Below are positions 9,594 through 20,426 of a DNA stretch of 64,000 nt, one piece after another; the stretch's first letter is position 1, and every line of letters starts with the position of its first letter. Below the pieces are notes generated by a model. That model was not told the origin of the DNA. It saw only the letters and a list, made by a program, of their open reading frames with translations, and searched no databases. The translations under genes and the position numbers were made by a program. The stretch comes from Spongospora subterranea f. sp. subterranea (lineage: Eukaryota > Endomyxa: Phytomyxea > Phytomyxea > Plasmodiophorida): assembly GCA_049724395.1 (NCBI GenBank), contig JAUGWO010000158.1:1-64000 (forward strand), read 5' to 3'.

Positions 9594-12465
9594 TTACAAG
9601 CTGTGTTTCGTCATCAATGCGACAACGACCATGAGAACGGCGACTCCGAAAAGCAGAAGTAATATCCCGTGAGCAATTCCCTGGGTAAAACGTGAGCACG
9701 GAATTAATGAAGGCTCCCAACGCTCGCCGCCAACGCATGTATTACGAGGAATTCGTCTAGCATGCAAAGAGTTAGTCATCAGAATCGTTTTCAAACAGTA
9801 CCCACCTGTATCCTTTGGTTATACGATGAATACCTTCGCTACTGCAAAAGTCCTTTGCTGCTTCAACGGAAGTATCAACTGGTAAACACTCTTCGCTTCC
9901 ACTCATTCGCCCAAAACCAACGTCACATTCAAAATCGCGGTCTGTGCATGGACAGTTTCCTAGAAATGTACTTTGCTCATATGCTCCCACAAAGCATTGA
10001 GCATTGCGCTTGCGCCTGCTGTATTTGATGCGATGACCCATCAAGCAACTTGAATCACCGCTGCCGTCATTTGGTATCCAATCTTCGAAATCAGTGGCTT
10101 GGCATAGTGGCTGATTCAATGTGCTGAAATCCACATGGACAATGATTCCTCTGTTATTCTTCATGCCATATAAGATGATTGATTCCAACGAACCCGAAGG
10201 ATCAACGCTGATATGATCTACTTGAAAAGGGGTTTTAGACACAGGGAGTTGATGCCATTGAAGTCCTTGATTTGTTGAGTATAGTATGTGGCGTGTTGGA
10301 GCTGAGTCTTGAGCCATGACGATTAATGATCCCTGGTTTGCGACCGCATATTTGTGAGACCCCTTGGCTATTTGCTCCCAATTCAAACCGGCGTCTCGCG
10401 ATAGATACGTGGCCGCTCCAGCTGATCTGTCGTTTAAATGTCTTCCAATCGTTCCCGTAGCCAGGATCAAGCCAACGGCTGATGAGGAGCTATATAATGG
10501 TCCATATTCGTCGTTTATACCATGAAAATGGAGGAGACAATCGTCCGATCCCCAGCATTGTATCTCTTCGCCAAGCACATCAAATTGTGGTGGCTGAAGA
10601 TAATTCCACTTTCCTCCTTTATCAAAGGTGATCACGGTCCGAACTGAGTGGAGCTTGTTATTCTTGTCAGTTGAGCCTAGATTGTCCTGCCAACGATTTA
10701 CAACTGCCCCAGAGCTATCCTCTTCGTGAATGTAGTTAGCCATGTAGACACCCTCAATGCCAAGAATATGTTCAAAATCAACAGCACCATCAGGACCTCG
10801 TCGATTATTAGGAAGACTGAGTGAAAATTGCATTCCTATCAAGCATTAGGTATTTACGATGAAATGATGATTTGCCAATGAGCTACCTGATGAATCTGAT
10901 ATAAATATGGTTCCTGAAGGATCACTGTTGTCTTCATGATTAACCTGAAGGAAGACCATTCCTTCTGAAGAGTCAACAAAAGTGAATCCTCGTTGACCAA
11001 GTGTTGGCAGATTCGCTTTAACGAACATTGGAACGCCGTTTGCAACTTGCGATTTCACATACAGGTTGATCTGATAGAGAATTTATTAATTAAACCGCGT
11101 TGTCAATCTACTGAGAATTACCTTGTTTTTATCGCTGCCGATGATTGGAACAGATACATACATGGCGTCATTGCTTGCTTGGAGAAAATTATGGCCGTTC
11201 ACCAAAATTTTGTTTGGCGTTGACGCAAAATAATCGTTGCTGAGATATAGATCGACCTTTGCCTTTAACGATGAGAATTCTTGCCGTCCGCTCTGAAAAA
11301 TCCACAGAAATGATTATCCTGGGTTCTATTATGACACCGTGACTAACTTGTGTTCGATGGATACATGCGAATATCGTGTCTTTACTGGAAACATCGCTGT
11401 CAGAAAATCGTTGCCAATCCGCGACTTCTACATAGGTTGCAATTGATGTCCAAGTATCTCCAAAATCATGGCTATAGAGTAACTACAAACCAGAGGGTCA
11501 AACCCATTGCACGAGGCTGCGCCGTATACTTCATGTCGCCTCCGACCTCTTGATAGCATGCTCCAGTTGAGCTGCTGGTGCTACATGATGGCGAAAGGGA
11601 TAACGCCAGTAACCACGACTTCTCATATGGGTGGAACTTCACTCCTGTTAGCGTTCTGCTACCAATCGAGGTGAACGTCTCGCCAGCATTTTGACTGATG
11701 AATGAGTTGGACCCTTTGCCGATGAGCACAATCTACAGAAGTGAATGCATATGTGTACATGACATGACGGCATGTTATAATGACTTCGGTTACTTACTAT
11801 TGACTTATCAACTGTATTCACACTCATCTCGGTGATTGACACTATCCCATCTCCTTTCTCCTTCTTAGATTGACGTGACAGATTCACCCAGGTCTTCCCG
11901 TGGTCTGTGCTGCGGAATACGTTTCCCTTGCTGTCCAGCGCCAGTAACACTCCATCGGCAACCCATTCAGTCTTGAATACATCTGATTCAGTATAATATT
12001 CGGACGCTTCAGGAATTGGACCATCATCAGACGTTATTAACTCCTTGATATACATGTTGACGGGGATATCGTTCAGTTGCGGTTTTGGTCCTGAATGGAA
12101 GTGAAACATCTCACATAATCAAAGAAACCATCTGATAGGTTACCTGTCTCAGCATTTGCAGGTTGTGTCTGAGACTCATTTGCCATGTCTGGCTCCCCAC
12201 CCTCATCTGAAATGTCGTCTATGACCTATTCGAATGTCAGCGGAAGGAACATACCTTATTGTTGTTTTACCTGATCTGTAATGGCCCCCACTTCAATGTC
12301 AATGGCCTTTTCCAGTGCTTGGTCGGCATGTCTTCTGGCAACACGCCCTCGCACAGCGTTTTCGATTCTCTTTCTATCTGCTTTACCTTTGTCCTGCTTT
12401 GACGTTGCGTTTGGAAGAACCCATAGTGCAATGACGACAACCACGAAGATAAGTTTGCATTTCAT
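9594..12465 (-). CDS. Sortilin/VPS10-type sorting receptor
   Basis: Sortilins carry cargo between Golgi and endosome. Nine exons join in phase (12271-12465, 12144-12225, 11798-12090, 11547-11732, 11348-11482, 11122-11292, 10887-11070, 9806-10835, 9594-9756; introns 45-65 nt) to give 812 residues. Visible parts: a signal peptide (M-K-C-K-L-I-F-V-V-V-V-I-A-L); a single Vps10 beta-propeller with Asp boxes (S-T-D-H-G-K-T-W, S-H-D-F-G-D-T-W, S-R-D-A-G-L-N-W); the Cys-rich 10CC module (C-P-C-T-D-R-D-F-E-C-D); R-I-P-R-N-T-C; and one membrane helix (G-I-L-L-L-L-F-G-V-A-V-L). Yeast Vps10 has two propellers, so this is closer to animal sortilin. Only about five residues follow the helix, so no cytosolic sorting tail is present in this model. 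Confidence 0.93.
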
Positions 12466-12671
12466 GATCAACAATAAAAAGTAAGGAAGGAGCGAATAAC
12501 ACAGCAGCTCTTGGTAGTGACAATAGGTATTGGGTCCAGCACGCCAGGCTTTTCAGCTTCGTCACAGGATAGACATGGTTCAGAAGTGCAGCAACAATTA
12601 ATACCTTTCAATGCAGTAAGACCAACTTTTGGTAATTATAGATATTATTATGAGTTTATTTTTCATTAAAG

Positions 12672-13658
12672 TTATAAGTCGGAATTTTGCGAATCAATAG
12701 GATTTAGAAGGTGTAGCGGAGCAACAGCTAGAAGGCTTCTTGTTCCATGATCGGGGACGACAGGAATAGCGGCAAGCAATCGAGCTGTTTTGGATTTTGA
12801 GCAAAGATGCTGGCAATCATATCCGAGGCAGTCTCCAACTTCAGAAGGTTCTTGAGCAAGTAAAATGCCATGTATACCTACAGCATTGCTCCAACAACAA
12901 GACAGCTCTGATGTATGTCCTGTTAGTAATCTCCGAAGAGCTGGATTTTCGGGATAATCTGGAAGATAATCAGAGGAGATTCCCAGCGCTGTAGCAGTAT
13001 GAATGTTAAGGCGGACATGCATCCTTCTCTTGTTAGATTGTTCAAACTGTAGTCCACAGGCAAGACCAGACGAATTCGCTGGGTTGCCTATTTGACCGTA
13101 CAATCGTACAACATCCTCAGCACAAAAAAACGAATCCTGAATGAAAATAACGTGTGTGGCGGGGAAGGATCGATCCCACATCGGTTGTAGAAGGTGCCTT
13201 CCTTCTTGACTTGTAAAAAAATGAGCGAATCGTATTCTTCTGGATTTCAAAAGCGTGTGGAATATATGAACCCATGACCCGGCCATAGACAGCGATTGAT
13301 CGATGGACATTGAGATGAAAAAGTCGGCGTCTCCAATGCGATCGATAAGGAACATTGTTTGGTCAATCGTATTGCCAAGTTGCTCCATATTTGTGATGTG
13401 AACTGCAAGCAATATTTTGGATTCTCCATGGAGTTTGGGGACTGGATGGTCGATCTGTCGAAGATATGAACATACATCACCGAAGCGATAGTCAATATCT
13501 GGACTGTTCAACAGCATCCTAGCGTAATAAATGCCAACAAGACATATAATCGTCAAAAAAACTGAAATCAATACAGTTCCTTTCGTATTAATGTAAACAG
13601 GTCGAGCACCACAGCGAAATCGCCTGCTCTTATTTTTTGAGGCATTGTAATGCTTCAT
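12672..13658 (-). CDS. GT69 (CAP59/CMT1-like) alpha-1,3-mannosyltransferase-like protein
   Basis: A single exon of 328 residues. A basic cytosolic tail precedes a signal anchor (G-T-V-L-I-S-V-F-L-T-I-I-C-L-V-G), as in type II Golgi glycosyltransferases. The lumenal part has the order seen in fungal CMT1/CAP59 proteins: L-L-A-V-H-I-T-N-M-E-Q-L near residue 85; F-I-S-M-S-I-D; H-V-I-F-I-Q-D-S-F-F-C-A-E-D near 170; an A-C-G-L-Q-F-E block; and a Cys-Trp near 255 (S-C-C-W-S-N). In Cryptococcus these enzymes act on mannose-containing glycans. It is shorter than the usual 400-450 residues, so activity is unproven. The family is essentially fungal. Confidence 0.72.
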   Translation of the reverse strand: MKHYNASKNKSRRFRCGARPVYINTKGTVLISVFLTIICLVGIYYARMLLNSPDIDYRFGDVCSYLRQIDHPVPKLHGESKILLAVHITNMEQLGNTIDQTMFLIDRIGDADFFISMSIDQSLSMAGSWVHIFHTLLKSRRIRFAHFFTSQEGRHLLQPMWDRSFPATHVIFIQDSFFCAEDVVRLYGQIGNPANSSGLACGLQFEQSNKRRMHVRLNIHTATALGISSDYLPDYPENPALRRLLTGHTSELSCCWSNAVGIHGILLAQEPSEVGDCLGYDCQHLCSKSKTARLLAAIPVVPDHGTRSLLAVAPLHLLNPIDSQNSDL

Positions 13659-14205
13659 GCGATCAGAAGTTGGTAAGGGCGGCGCTAATTTAGCGGGAGG
13701 ATTTCCTCGTCATATAAAAACGATGGCGGTTCGATCAATAAATGAATGCGATGGGCGTGAAGAATCGCAGGCCGGAGCCCGGTTGTTGTCAGAGACCAGA
13801 TAAACGGTTGTATCACACACAGGTAGGCCGCACCCTAATCTAGATCTAATGAGTGTGACTGGCCTGACTTGGTGCTGGTCGTTGGTAACACAGCGAGAAC
13901 GACAGGCGGCACCCTGCTGAAACGATATCTTTTGGCCATTAACTTAAGTGATTCAGGTCAATGACCACGCAATCTTACTCGTTTACGAAACGATGCGTTT
14001 GTCCAGCTTCGGTCACCAAGAATATCCACTCTGTAAATTTCACCTGGGTGCACCTGGGTGAAATTTTTATCGGCGCCATTGCTGTTGGCAGTCGTACTCA
14101 TTTATCTTGGGCGAGGAAAGCAAGTTAAAGAGCGGGATTTTTTATGGATTATTGTATGGATTATTGTGTTTACAGTACAAGAGCATATTCTTTGGCAACT
14201 AAATA
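13659..14205. other. Intergenic region (promoter side of GT69 gene)
   Basis: About 550 nt with no convincing gene. It holds the near-palindrome at 14035-14066 and short AT-rich stretches. It should include the promoter of the GT69 gene and the 3' end of the next minus-strand gene. Confidence 0.5.
14035..14066. repeat. 32-bp near-palindrome with internal direct repeat
   Basis: AAATTT, then CACCTGGGTG twice in tandem, then AAATTT. The outer 10 bp (AAATTTCACC / GGTGAAATTT) are perfect inverted repeats and the centre contains GTGCAC. It sits in a gene-free region. Confidence 0.65.
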
Positions 14206-15418
14206 TTAACTTGCGAGAATAAACGTCATCTTGACTTGGAAGTTATGATTCTCAGCCCAAATATGTAGGAGTATGTGAGCAGGAAGCGCATGACCGTCCC
14301 TGCGCATCAATAGTGCAGTGAACTTTTGAGCAAGAACGTGTCCGTATATGTAGTAATTCAGAATACAGTTGGCTAGATCAGACCAAGAATCTTTGTGGAA
14401 CAACCTAGGAAACAATCTGCATCAAAAGAACGGTAATCTACACATACGAAAAGTGAACAACTTAAAGAGAAATGGAAGTTGACTTGTGTCATTTTGATAA
14501 CAGTGACAGGTATTAGTAGAGCTGCGAAGGAAAACCTCTTCTGAGTACCCGAACATACTGAGTGCGATTTCGTTCATGAAGACGACGTGGTCGGCGGAAT
14601 TGACTTTGTAATACAAAAGCCGGGCAAACTCACCATCTGGTATCACATCGAGAACATACGGTACATTGACCTAAAAACAATTAACATATCGACAAGAATT
14701 ACAGTTACGATATGGACCTGATACATCGTTAACGCTTCTATAGGTCGATCGATTGGGTCAAATTTTTCGGCCGCTGCTGCTGCAGCATAAGGGAAAAATC
14801 GGCTGCGAACTTGCTCAATCTGTTCCGGTGTCAGGGCCCAATTTAAACACTGACAAATACGCGCCCTTTCCAGTCAAAATAAGCAATGAAGCAAACAGAT
14901 GAAAACATTGAGACAGACAAGCGTTTCTCGGATGCAGCAATATCGACGGCTAAGAATGGGCTGATCAGATCGGGCCAATTCTGAAAAATGTCTCTAATCG
15001 ACGATGGGAATGGAATTCGCGTCGACAGCGGTGTGGAGTCGCCTCCGCAGCAGGGCGATAAGCCTCTATCCAAACTGGTTCCATACGAGCTAACGCATTG
15101 TTCAGCAATATCTAATCGGATACATCTCCTGCATGGTCGCTCAACCGTGCAGGCGACCTTTGACTGGGCGCAAAAGCGGCAAGCAGCGGTCTGTAAACGG
15201 CATCTAACTTGGCGGGGACCTGGCGCTGATGGTTGGTCTCTGCAGGAGTCGCTTATGAATGCATCGACGCATCTGCGACATGGCCTAGCTCCATCGCATC
15301 GCAACTTACGGCCAGCGCACTTCGAACATGCATTTCTCGCCCGTCTTACACTAACGCCAACAAAACTAGCGAGATTTCCGTTTAACCCGGCCAAACCCGA
15401 CTCTTTGAAACGCGGCAT
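14206..15418 (-). CDS. Transcription factor with two Zn2Cys6-type clusters and a PAS-like C-terminus
   Basis: Zn2Cys6 clusters are DNA-binding modules almost confined to fungi. From the ATG at 15418 (M-P-R-F-K-E-S) the first exon has two successive clusters. Residues about 29-60 read C-S-K-C-A-G-R-K-L-R-C...C-R-R-C...C, and about 78-105 read C-R-F-C-A-Q-S-K-V-A-C...C-R-R-C...C. Later exons (14718-14849, 14462-14670, 14206-14416; introns about 45 nt) carry an Ala-rich helix, V-P-Y-V-L-D-V-I-P-D-G-E and N-E-I-A-L-S-M-F-G-Y-S-E-E. That resembles the PAS region of the ERT1/RDS2 gluconeogenesis activators, which usually have one cluster. The end of exon 1 (between about 14850 and 14960) is not resolved. 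Target genes are unknown. Confidence 0.75.
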
Positions 15419-15596
15419 GATATATATAGCTTGTATTCTGCTCAACTATCTTGCTACTGCGTTTACCGACCCTATACCTCGGTGGAGCGGCTGATTGTTT
15501 AAAGGGAAATTCAGTGCAACCGTGGCGGATAAATCCAGCCAATCGGCGTTGTGGCCGAAGGTGACGCCATTGTTTTGCCTTGCCATAAGCTGACGG
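15419..15596. other. Short gap upstream of the Zn2Cys6 gene
   Basis: Likely promoter of the minus-strand Zn2Cys6/PAS gene. An open minus-strand frame crosses it (15446-15706), but it overlaps the better candidate exon above and shows no family features. Confidence 0.35.
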
Positions 15597-16325
15597 TCAG
15601 AAGTGTATATTATTTGGTTTGGCTTTGTCAATCGCTTCAGTTGTGTTTCTGCCGGAAAGTCCCAATTTCGCTGTTGTACGGTTGGTAAATTGGGAGAGTC
15701 TTGCATAATCGGCTGTCTCGATGCCTTTTTCGAAACTAGATTTAATGAGCATGGCGTGCCATTTCATCATTTCTGTCGTGTCAATACAAAAGGTGGCTTT
15801 CAAAAGATCTGCTAGTTCGTACTGTTTCTCGTCCATTACGAGTAGCCTGCAAGGGGAATACTGATGCCATTGAACGCAACGACAGATTTTAGGTTTGCGC
15901 CTGAGATGCTTGCCTTGCTCCTGGACTGAGATGAGGTGCAAATCTGTAAAATTCAAAATCAGTGATCGTACTTCCATTCATCGACATATTGTTTGTTTCC
16001 ATTGAATCATTAACAGCATGAGGACAGAAATTACAGCCGTGGATATGTGGCACAAAATTTCGACGGGTAAGACATTCTTAACTTTGTCGCTACCCGAACT
16101 TGAATACAAATTGATTGACAAATGTCGGCTGTCTTATTAGCAAGGTGGATAGGGCTGAGTCTTATTGAGAAAAATTATTCGAGTAGATATGCGGAATTTG
16201 AGGACAAAAGATCCTGTGTAGAGTATCAGATATAAAGAGGACGCTTTTTCTTTCCAACCACAAAGCACAAGTTGCATGGCGTTAAGAATATCTGAGGACC
16301 AACTCAAACTAGACTCTGGGAAAAT
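15597..16325 (-). CDS. Unresolved minus-strand coding region, unrecognised product
   Basis: The longest frame, 15597-15977, has protein-like content (M-D-E-K-Q-Y-E-L-A-D-L-L-K-A-T-F, then E-M-M-K-W-H-A-M-L-I-K-S-S-F). An upstream frame near 16055 reads V-L-P-V-E-I-L-C-H-I, which resembles the first helix of an F-box, and a hydrophobic frame lies at 16137-16328. Possible GT/AG joins exist, one needing a 29-nt intron, but I could not settle an exon chain. It may be one F-box-like gene or two fragments. Treat the limits as approximate. Confidence 0.3.
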
Positions 16326-16427
16326 CAAAGTTCGTCAAAAATAAATTTTCATGAAATTGATTTCGTTTGTCCCAACCACAACAGTGGCTTCATGTGAGGG
16401 AGAGAAATAATGATTGATTTATAGGTA

Positions 16428-16653
16428 TCATTTAACTGGTTTGGATAGATCGTCCATGCGCATTAGATGGTCGGAAAATGGTTTTACTCTCTCGACCAAC
16501 TGTACAAGTTGCAGGGACGGGCGTGTTCAGCCTGCCAGAGCATACAGATCCGTGGAGGCGACGGCGGTGAGCGGATATAAAGGCAAGAGCTTGTCGGGAT
16601 GCGGTTCTTAGATTTTGCTCATCGAGCGCTTGTATCTGGTTTGGTTGTTTCAA
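16428..16653 (-). CDS. Small helical protein, partial model
   Basis: Exon 16546-16653 (A-L-D-E-Q-N-L-R-T-A-S-R-Q-A-L-A) joins in phase, over a 46-nt GT/AG intron at 16500-16545, to 16428-16499 (L-V-E-R-V-K-P-F-S-D-H-L-M-R-M-D). The resulting C-terminus looks alpha-helical and amphipathic. The 5' end is not resolved; an exon upstream toward 16780 is likely. No family was recognised. Confidence 0.35.
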
Positions 16654-16828
16654 CGGTGAATGGAGCTGTCAATTCATTGTCACCAGTATAACAATCTGAT
16701 GTGTAGGTTGTGCTAGGCGGATTCGTGACGGTTGGAGTTGTAGATATTGTTCAGCGTCGAATTGGACGAAGCAAGAATAATTAACCTGGTCGTTAATGCG
16801 AGAGTAAAGAAACACCGATATTATTTTG

Positions 16829-19461
16829 TTAATTTATGGTTGAATGTTTCAAATCGTTAGTCCTGAGTTCTTTCCGAAAAGATTCCAATGCTGCATTTGA
16901 TGCTTTCCTGACAATGCAATGTATACAATCCTTAAAATCACACGGAAAGTATATTTCGTCATGAGGAGGCCGAATTCTGTATGTGCTGATGTGCGAGCTT
17001 AAATCAGCAATATCACGATCAATATCACTCAAGAGACGGGAGAGAACCTTCTCCTGAGGCGCCACTGGTAGAATATTGTTCGGGGTGTAATCTCGGCGCG
17101 TCGCCCTTAGCATCGTCCAAAAGCAGAGGCGATTCCAGGCTCGAGGTTTTTTCATCGCTGTGAAGCCTGTCTCTACCATTTGACTCGTAAGAAACAATGG
17201 CCTGCAGATCGTTAAAAATATTCTCGTTTCGTGATTTGTGTACCTCTTCTGTATAAGCTGCTGGCATTTCTAACAGTTCCAAGAGATCCATGTCAGGTGT
17301 GGCCTTCAACTTTGTGTACTACAGAAAGTCAGAGCATTTTTTCAAATTCTTTGCATAGCCGTACCTCCTTGCATGAAGTAAATGCGTCCTCGATGATTAC
17401 AATGAAGATATTTAAAACGGCATATATAAACAAAGATATAAAAGTATACAAATATATTCGGCTACTGATCGGGTGTTCCTGCATCAAATCGTTAAAACCA
17501 GTAACCACCGTGTGCTTATCGAATTTTGCCTGATGCAGCTCGTCAAATGTAGAATGTATGGCGTCTCCATTTATCAAAGAAAAAAGTGTAACCGCTGTGG
17601 CATCTGTCGACGCAAACTACAACACAATCAAAGAATGTCCCTTATAATCACAAAGCCATTATCTACGTTTGCTGAGCAATCGCTGAAAAAGGCGACTCCA
17701 AAAAAACAGAACCCGAAGAAGATCAAAGCGGCGCTTGTTGCAAATTTCAACACCTTTGATAATGGTTAGCAGACCACCAGATAGCAGATGGCAAACGTTG
17801 GCTACCCTTGGAGTCCCTCTTCTTAGCGTTAAGATTAATACCTAACCGATATTGCACTCAGATCCAACATCCAAATTCTGGAGGTACACTGACATAATAC
17901 GATGCACTATAAAAGTACAAAAATCAGCAAAACCACGGTGCAGGAAAACCCAAAAAAGCCACTTAACCTGTGTTCAAAATACTGTACGATGCTTATCCAA
18001 GAAAACATCGCTCTGCAATTTCGGAATCAGACATTGAGACGATTCAGCTGACAGAAAAGTAGATTTACCCAAATCCAGTTAGAAGTCGCGCCGCTGCGAG
18101 ATTCCCCGCATAAGACACCCTAATATCAACAGATTACTGGAACATTCATCTGCTTAGTTGATTATTGAACATCTCTTACTCGTTGCGGATGGACACAGTC
18201 GCTCCAATAATATTACAGACATTTCCTATCGAGGCAGTAAAGAACCAAAAATTATAAAACTGGAAAATCGTGTCAATAAGTGGGTTGTCGAGGAAAATGA
18301 TGAAATTTACTTTCCGCTTTTGTGAAAAGGAGAGTTCGCTCCAATTTACTGCCCGAACATTGACATTTCCGGCACGAGCTCTCTCATGCCTCCTCCTGGC
18401 TTTCTAAACCCAAACATCGTATAAACAGCAATTAACCATGGATATTGTTTTGTGGACATTACGCTATACTCCCGGAATGACCGAAATATTGCCTTGAAGT
18501 GAAGGACTTGGCTAAGGACAGCAACGGCCAGGATGATGAGACATAGAATAACATGCCCGGCGATAGGCCTACTGAGCCAAAACTCTGACAATATCCATCA
18601 GAATTAACGAACAATTGTGTGTTAACACAGGTTTTACTTTCTATCTCAGAACTGCAGAGACGAGAAATTACATCGATCGCCATTTCGGCTCGGCCAGATT
18701 TTGAAAAGTCGTATCGGTTCTAAATAAGTATAAACCAAGGGGAAATAACAAACCACAATTGCAGAGAGACCTGAACTTGCCACTTATAGCATATTCTACC
18801 ATACTCGCGAAGATCATAGCTCTTGATTTCGAAAGTAATGCCCACATAACTGCAGGTATTGATCAATGCCCGAAGTTCGGCACCGTCTTGATCAAATGGC
18901 CCAAGAGTGGAGTTGCTAATGGAATAACTGCGGTCTATCAATGTGCCATCGAATTCACTCGTTGGGTCATATATTTGCATTCCGGCCGCATAGCTAGTGA
19001 CCGTCATCTGCAACGGCTTGATCTGGTTCGAAGGAAATCGTTCGTATTGAAATTCATCCACAGATATATTTCCAATTCTGTAGTACTTCACTGGACATTA
19101 GATAGCAATAATGAGACAATGAAGACTCCTCACTGACAGTGTCTACAATATGGCGAACGCTTTCCTTTAAATCGTCAATTGTATATATCATGAAAACCGG
19201 CTTTGTCCCCACAATTTCATTAGACACAGTTGGCGACCTCGGCGCCAGCAGGGAATTCCAATTTTGCGTTTGGGCTCTCGTATAAGGAGCCACTCTATGC
19301 ACCGCTACTAACACCTGCTCATCGTATTCAATTCAAAAAAAGGAAGGCTGTGCCTATACGTGCTTCCTACCTCAGTCGTGGTTAAAACCACTATGGTAAT
19401 ATTAATCAGGAACTTCCAAGGAATACGGCCATATTTTCTCCATTTGGCAAATGGCGATAGG
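16829..19461 (-). CDS. TRPML (mucolipin)-like cation channel
   Basis: Mucolipins are endolysosomal cation channels. About 13 exons join in phase with introns of 35-61 nt. Order: R-K-Y-G-R-I-P-W-K-F before TM1 (19371-19461); the lumenal domain (18638-19314) containing N-R-Y-D-F-S; TM2 (G-H-V-I-L-C-L-I-I-L-A-V); later helices (N-V-C-N-I-I-G-A); V-L-I-L-T-L-R-R-G-T-P-R-V (17806-17841); a helix I-F-F-G-F-C-F-F-G-V; the pore F-S-L-I-N-G-D-A-I; and S-R-I-Y-L-Y-T-F-I-S-L-F-I-Y (17365-17616). The human TRPML filter is N-G-D-D; here the last Asp is Ala. A 13-nt exon (17894-17906) is required. The tail (16829-17318) ends with a C-D-F-K-D-C-I-H-C motif; its internal splicing, and a first exon above 19461, are unresolved. 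Roughly 600-650 residues. Confidence 0.85.
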
Positions 19462-20426
19462 CTGTTAAATCATTAATCAGTCCAAAATGGATTGCGAAAT
19501 CACTGGGATTTTCGCCATATGGCATGACCGTAATGATTCCAATGCCGACATTGGTTTTCGCTTTGGGCATAATGTCAGCCACCATGACATTGACCAGCAG
19601 ATCGGTAAATCTCGTGCAATATTAATGGGAGTGTGATGCTTGATACAGATTAGATGCACCAGTTATTGTGAGTGGCGCCTGGCTCGGCCCTCATAGGGTT
19701 CATGCCCCTTACATACATTCGTTCCATAAATAACAACAACACATTAATCCCTTTATCCAATGATTCATCATTTTTCTACACTGAACACCTGGGTTATCTC
19801 AGTTTTCAATCAACAACGAACGACGGGCGCTGGAAAAAACCTGGTGACAAGAACATAGCTGTTTATTAACTGCTGGCTGGTGCGACCAATAGTTCTAGAC
19901 TTTCCGGAGAAGCGGTCCGAAATTCTTATTCGCTGATTCCAATGTCGCTTGGCAGTTGTGATTTGCTGAGAATAAGATGAGTCGAGAACCATACCAAATG
20001 TAAGGGTGGCGGTTCTCCACCATCAGTGGATTCGCAGCAAGTAAAAAAGTATATAGCGATCTCACATCAGCCTTAAAAGCGCATTGATCTACAATTGTCC
20101 TTCGACGACTATTAGTAGCCTTATTTTGAGATCGCCGACGGCAAAGCGACCTGCTTCGTCCTCAGGTCGTGTCAATCAGTGTCTGTGATTACCTACCCAG
20201 ATGATTCCTCAAACTGTCAAACATTATGACCATGGCTACTCGACAAACTGGCCACCATTAACCAGTTCGACGAACACCAGCGACTATCCGTTTGGCAGAT
20301 AGGAGAGCAGGTAGAGAGTTTTGAAGACGCGGCTTTTCTGGCTATTGGGGCTCTGGCGTCAAGAAAATTACAAGGGATCAACAGGGCGTGTTCTGTTACA
20401 TAGTTGCGGAGTTGATCGTTATCATA
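19462..20426. other. Region between divergent TRPML and HAUS3 genes
   Basis: The two genes are transcribed away from each other, so both promoters lie here, and probably also the first TRPML exon. A minus-strand frame at 19810-19992 (60 residues) and another at 19477-19659 are open but unrecognised. No other gene was seen. Confidence 0.5.

Noticed and set aside
19810-19992. Minus-strand frame as the first TRPML exon
   Set aside because: It is in a plausible place, but no donor and phase combination linked it convincingly to the exon at 19371-19461.
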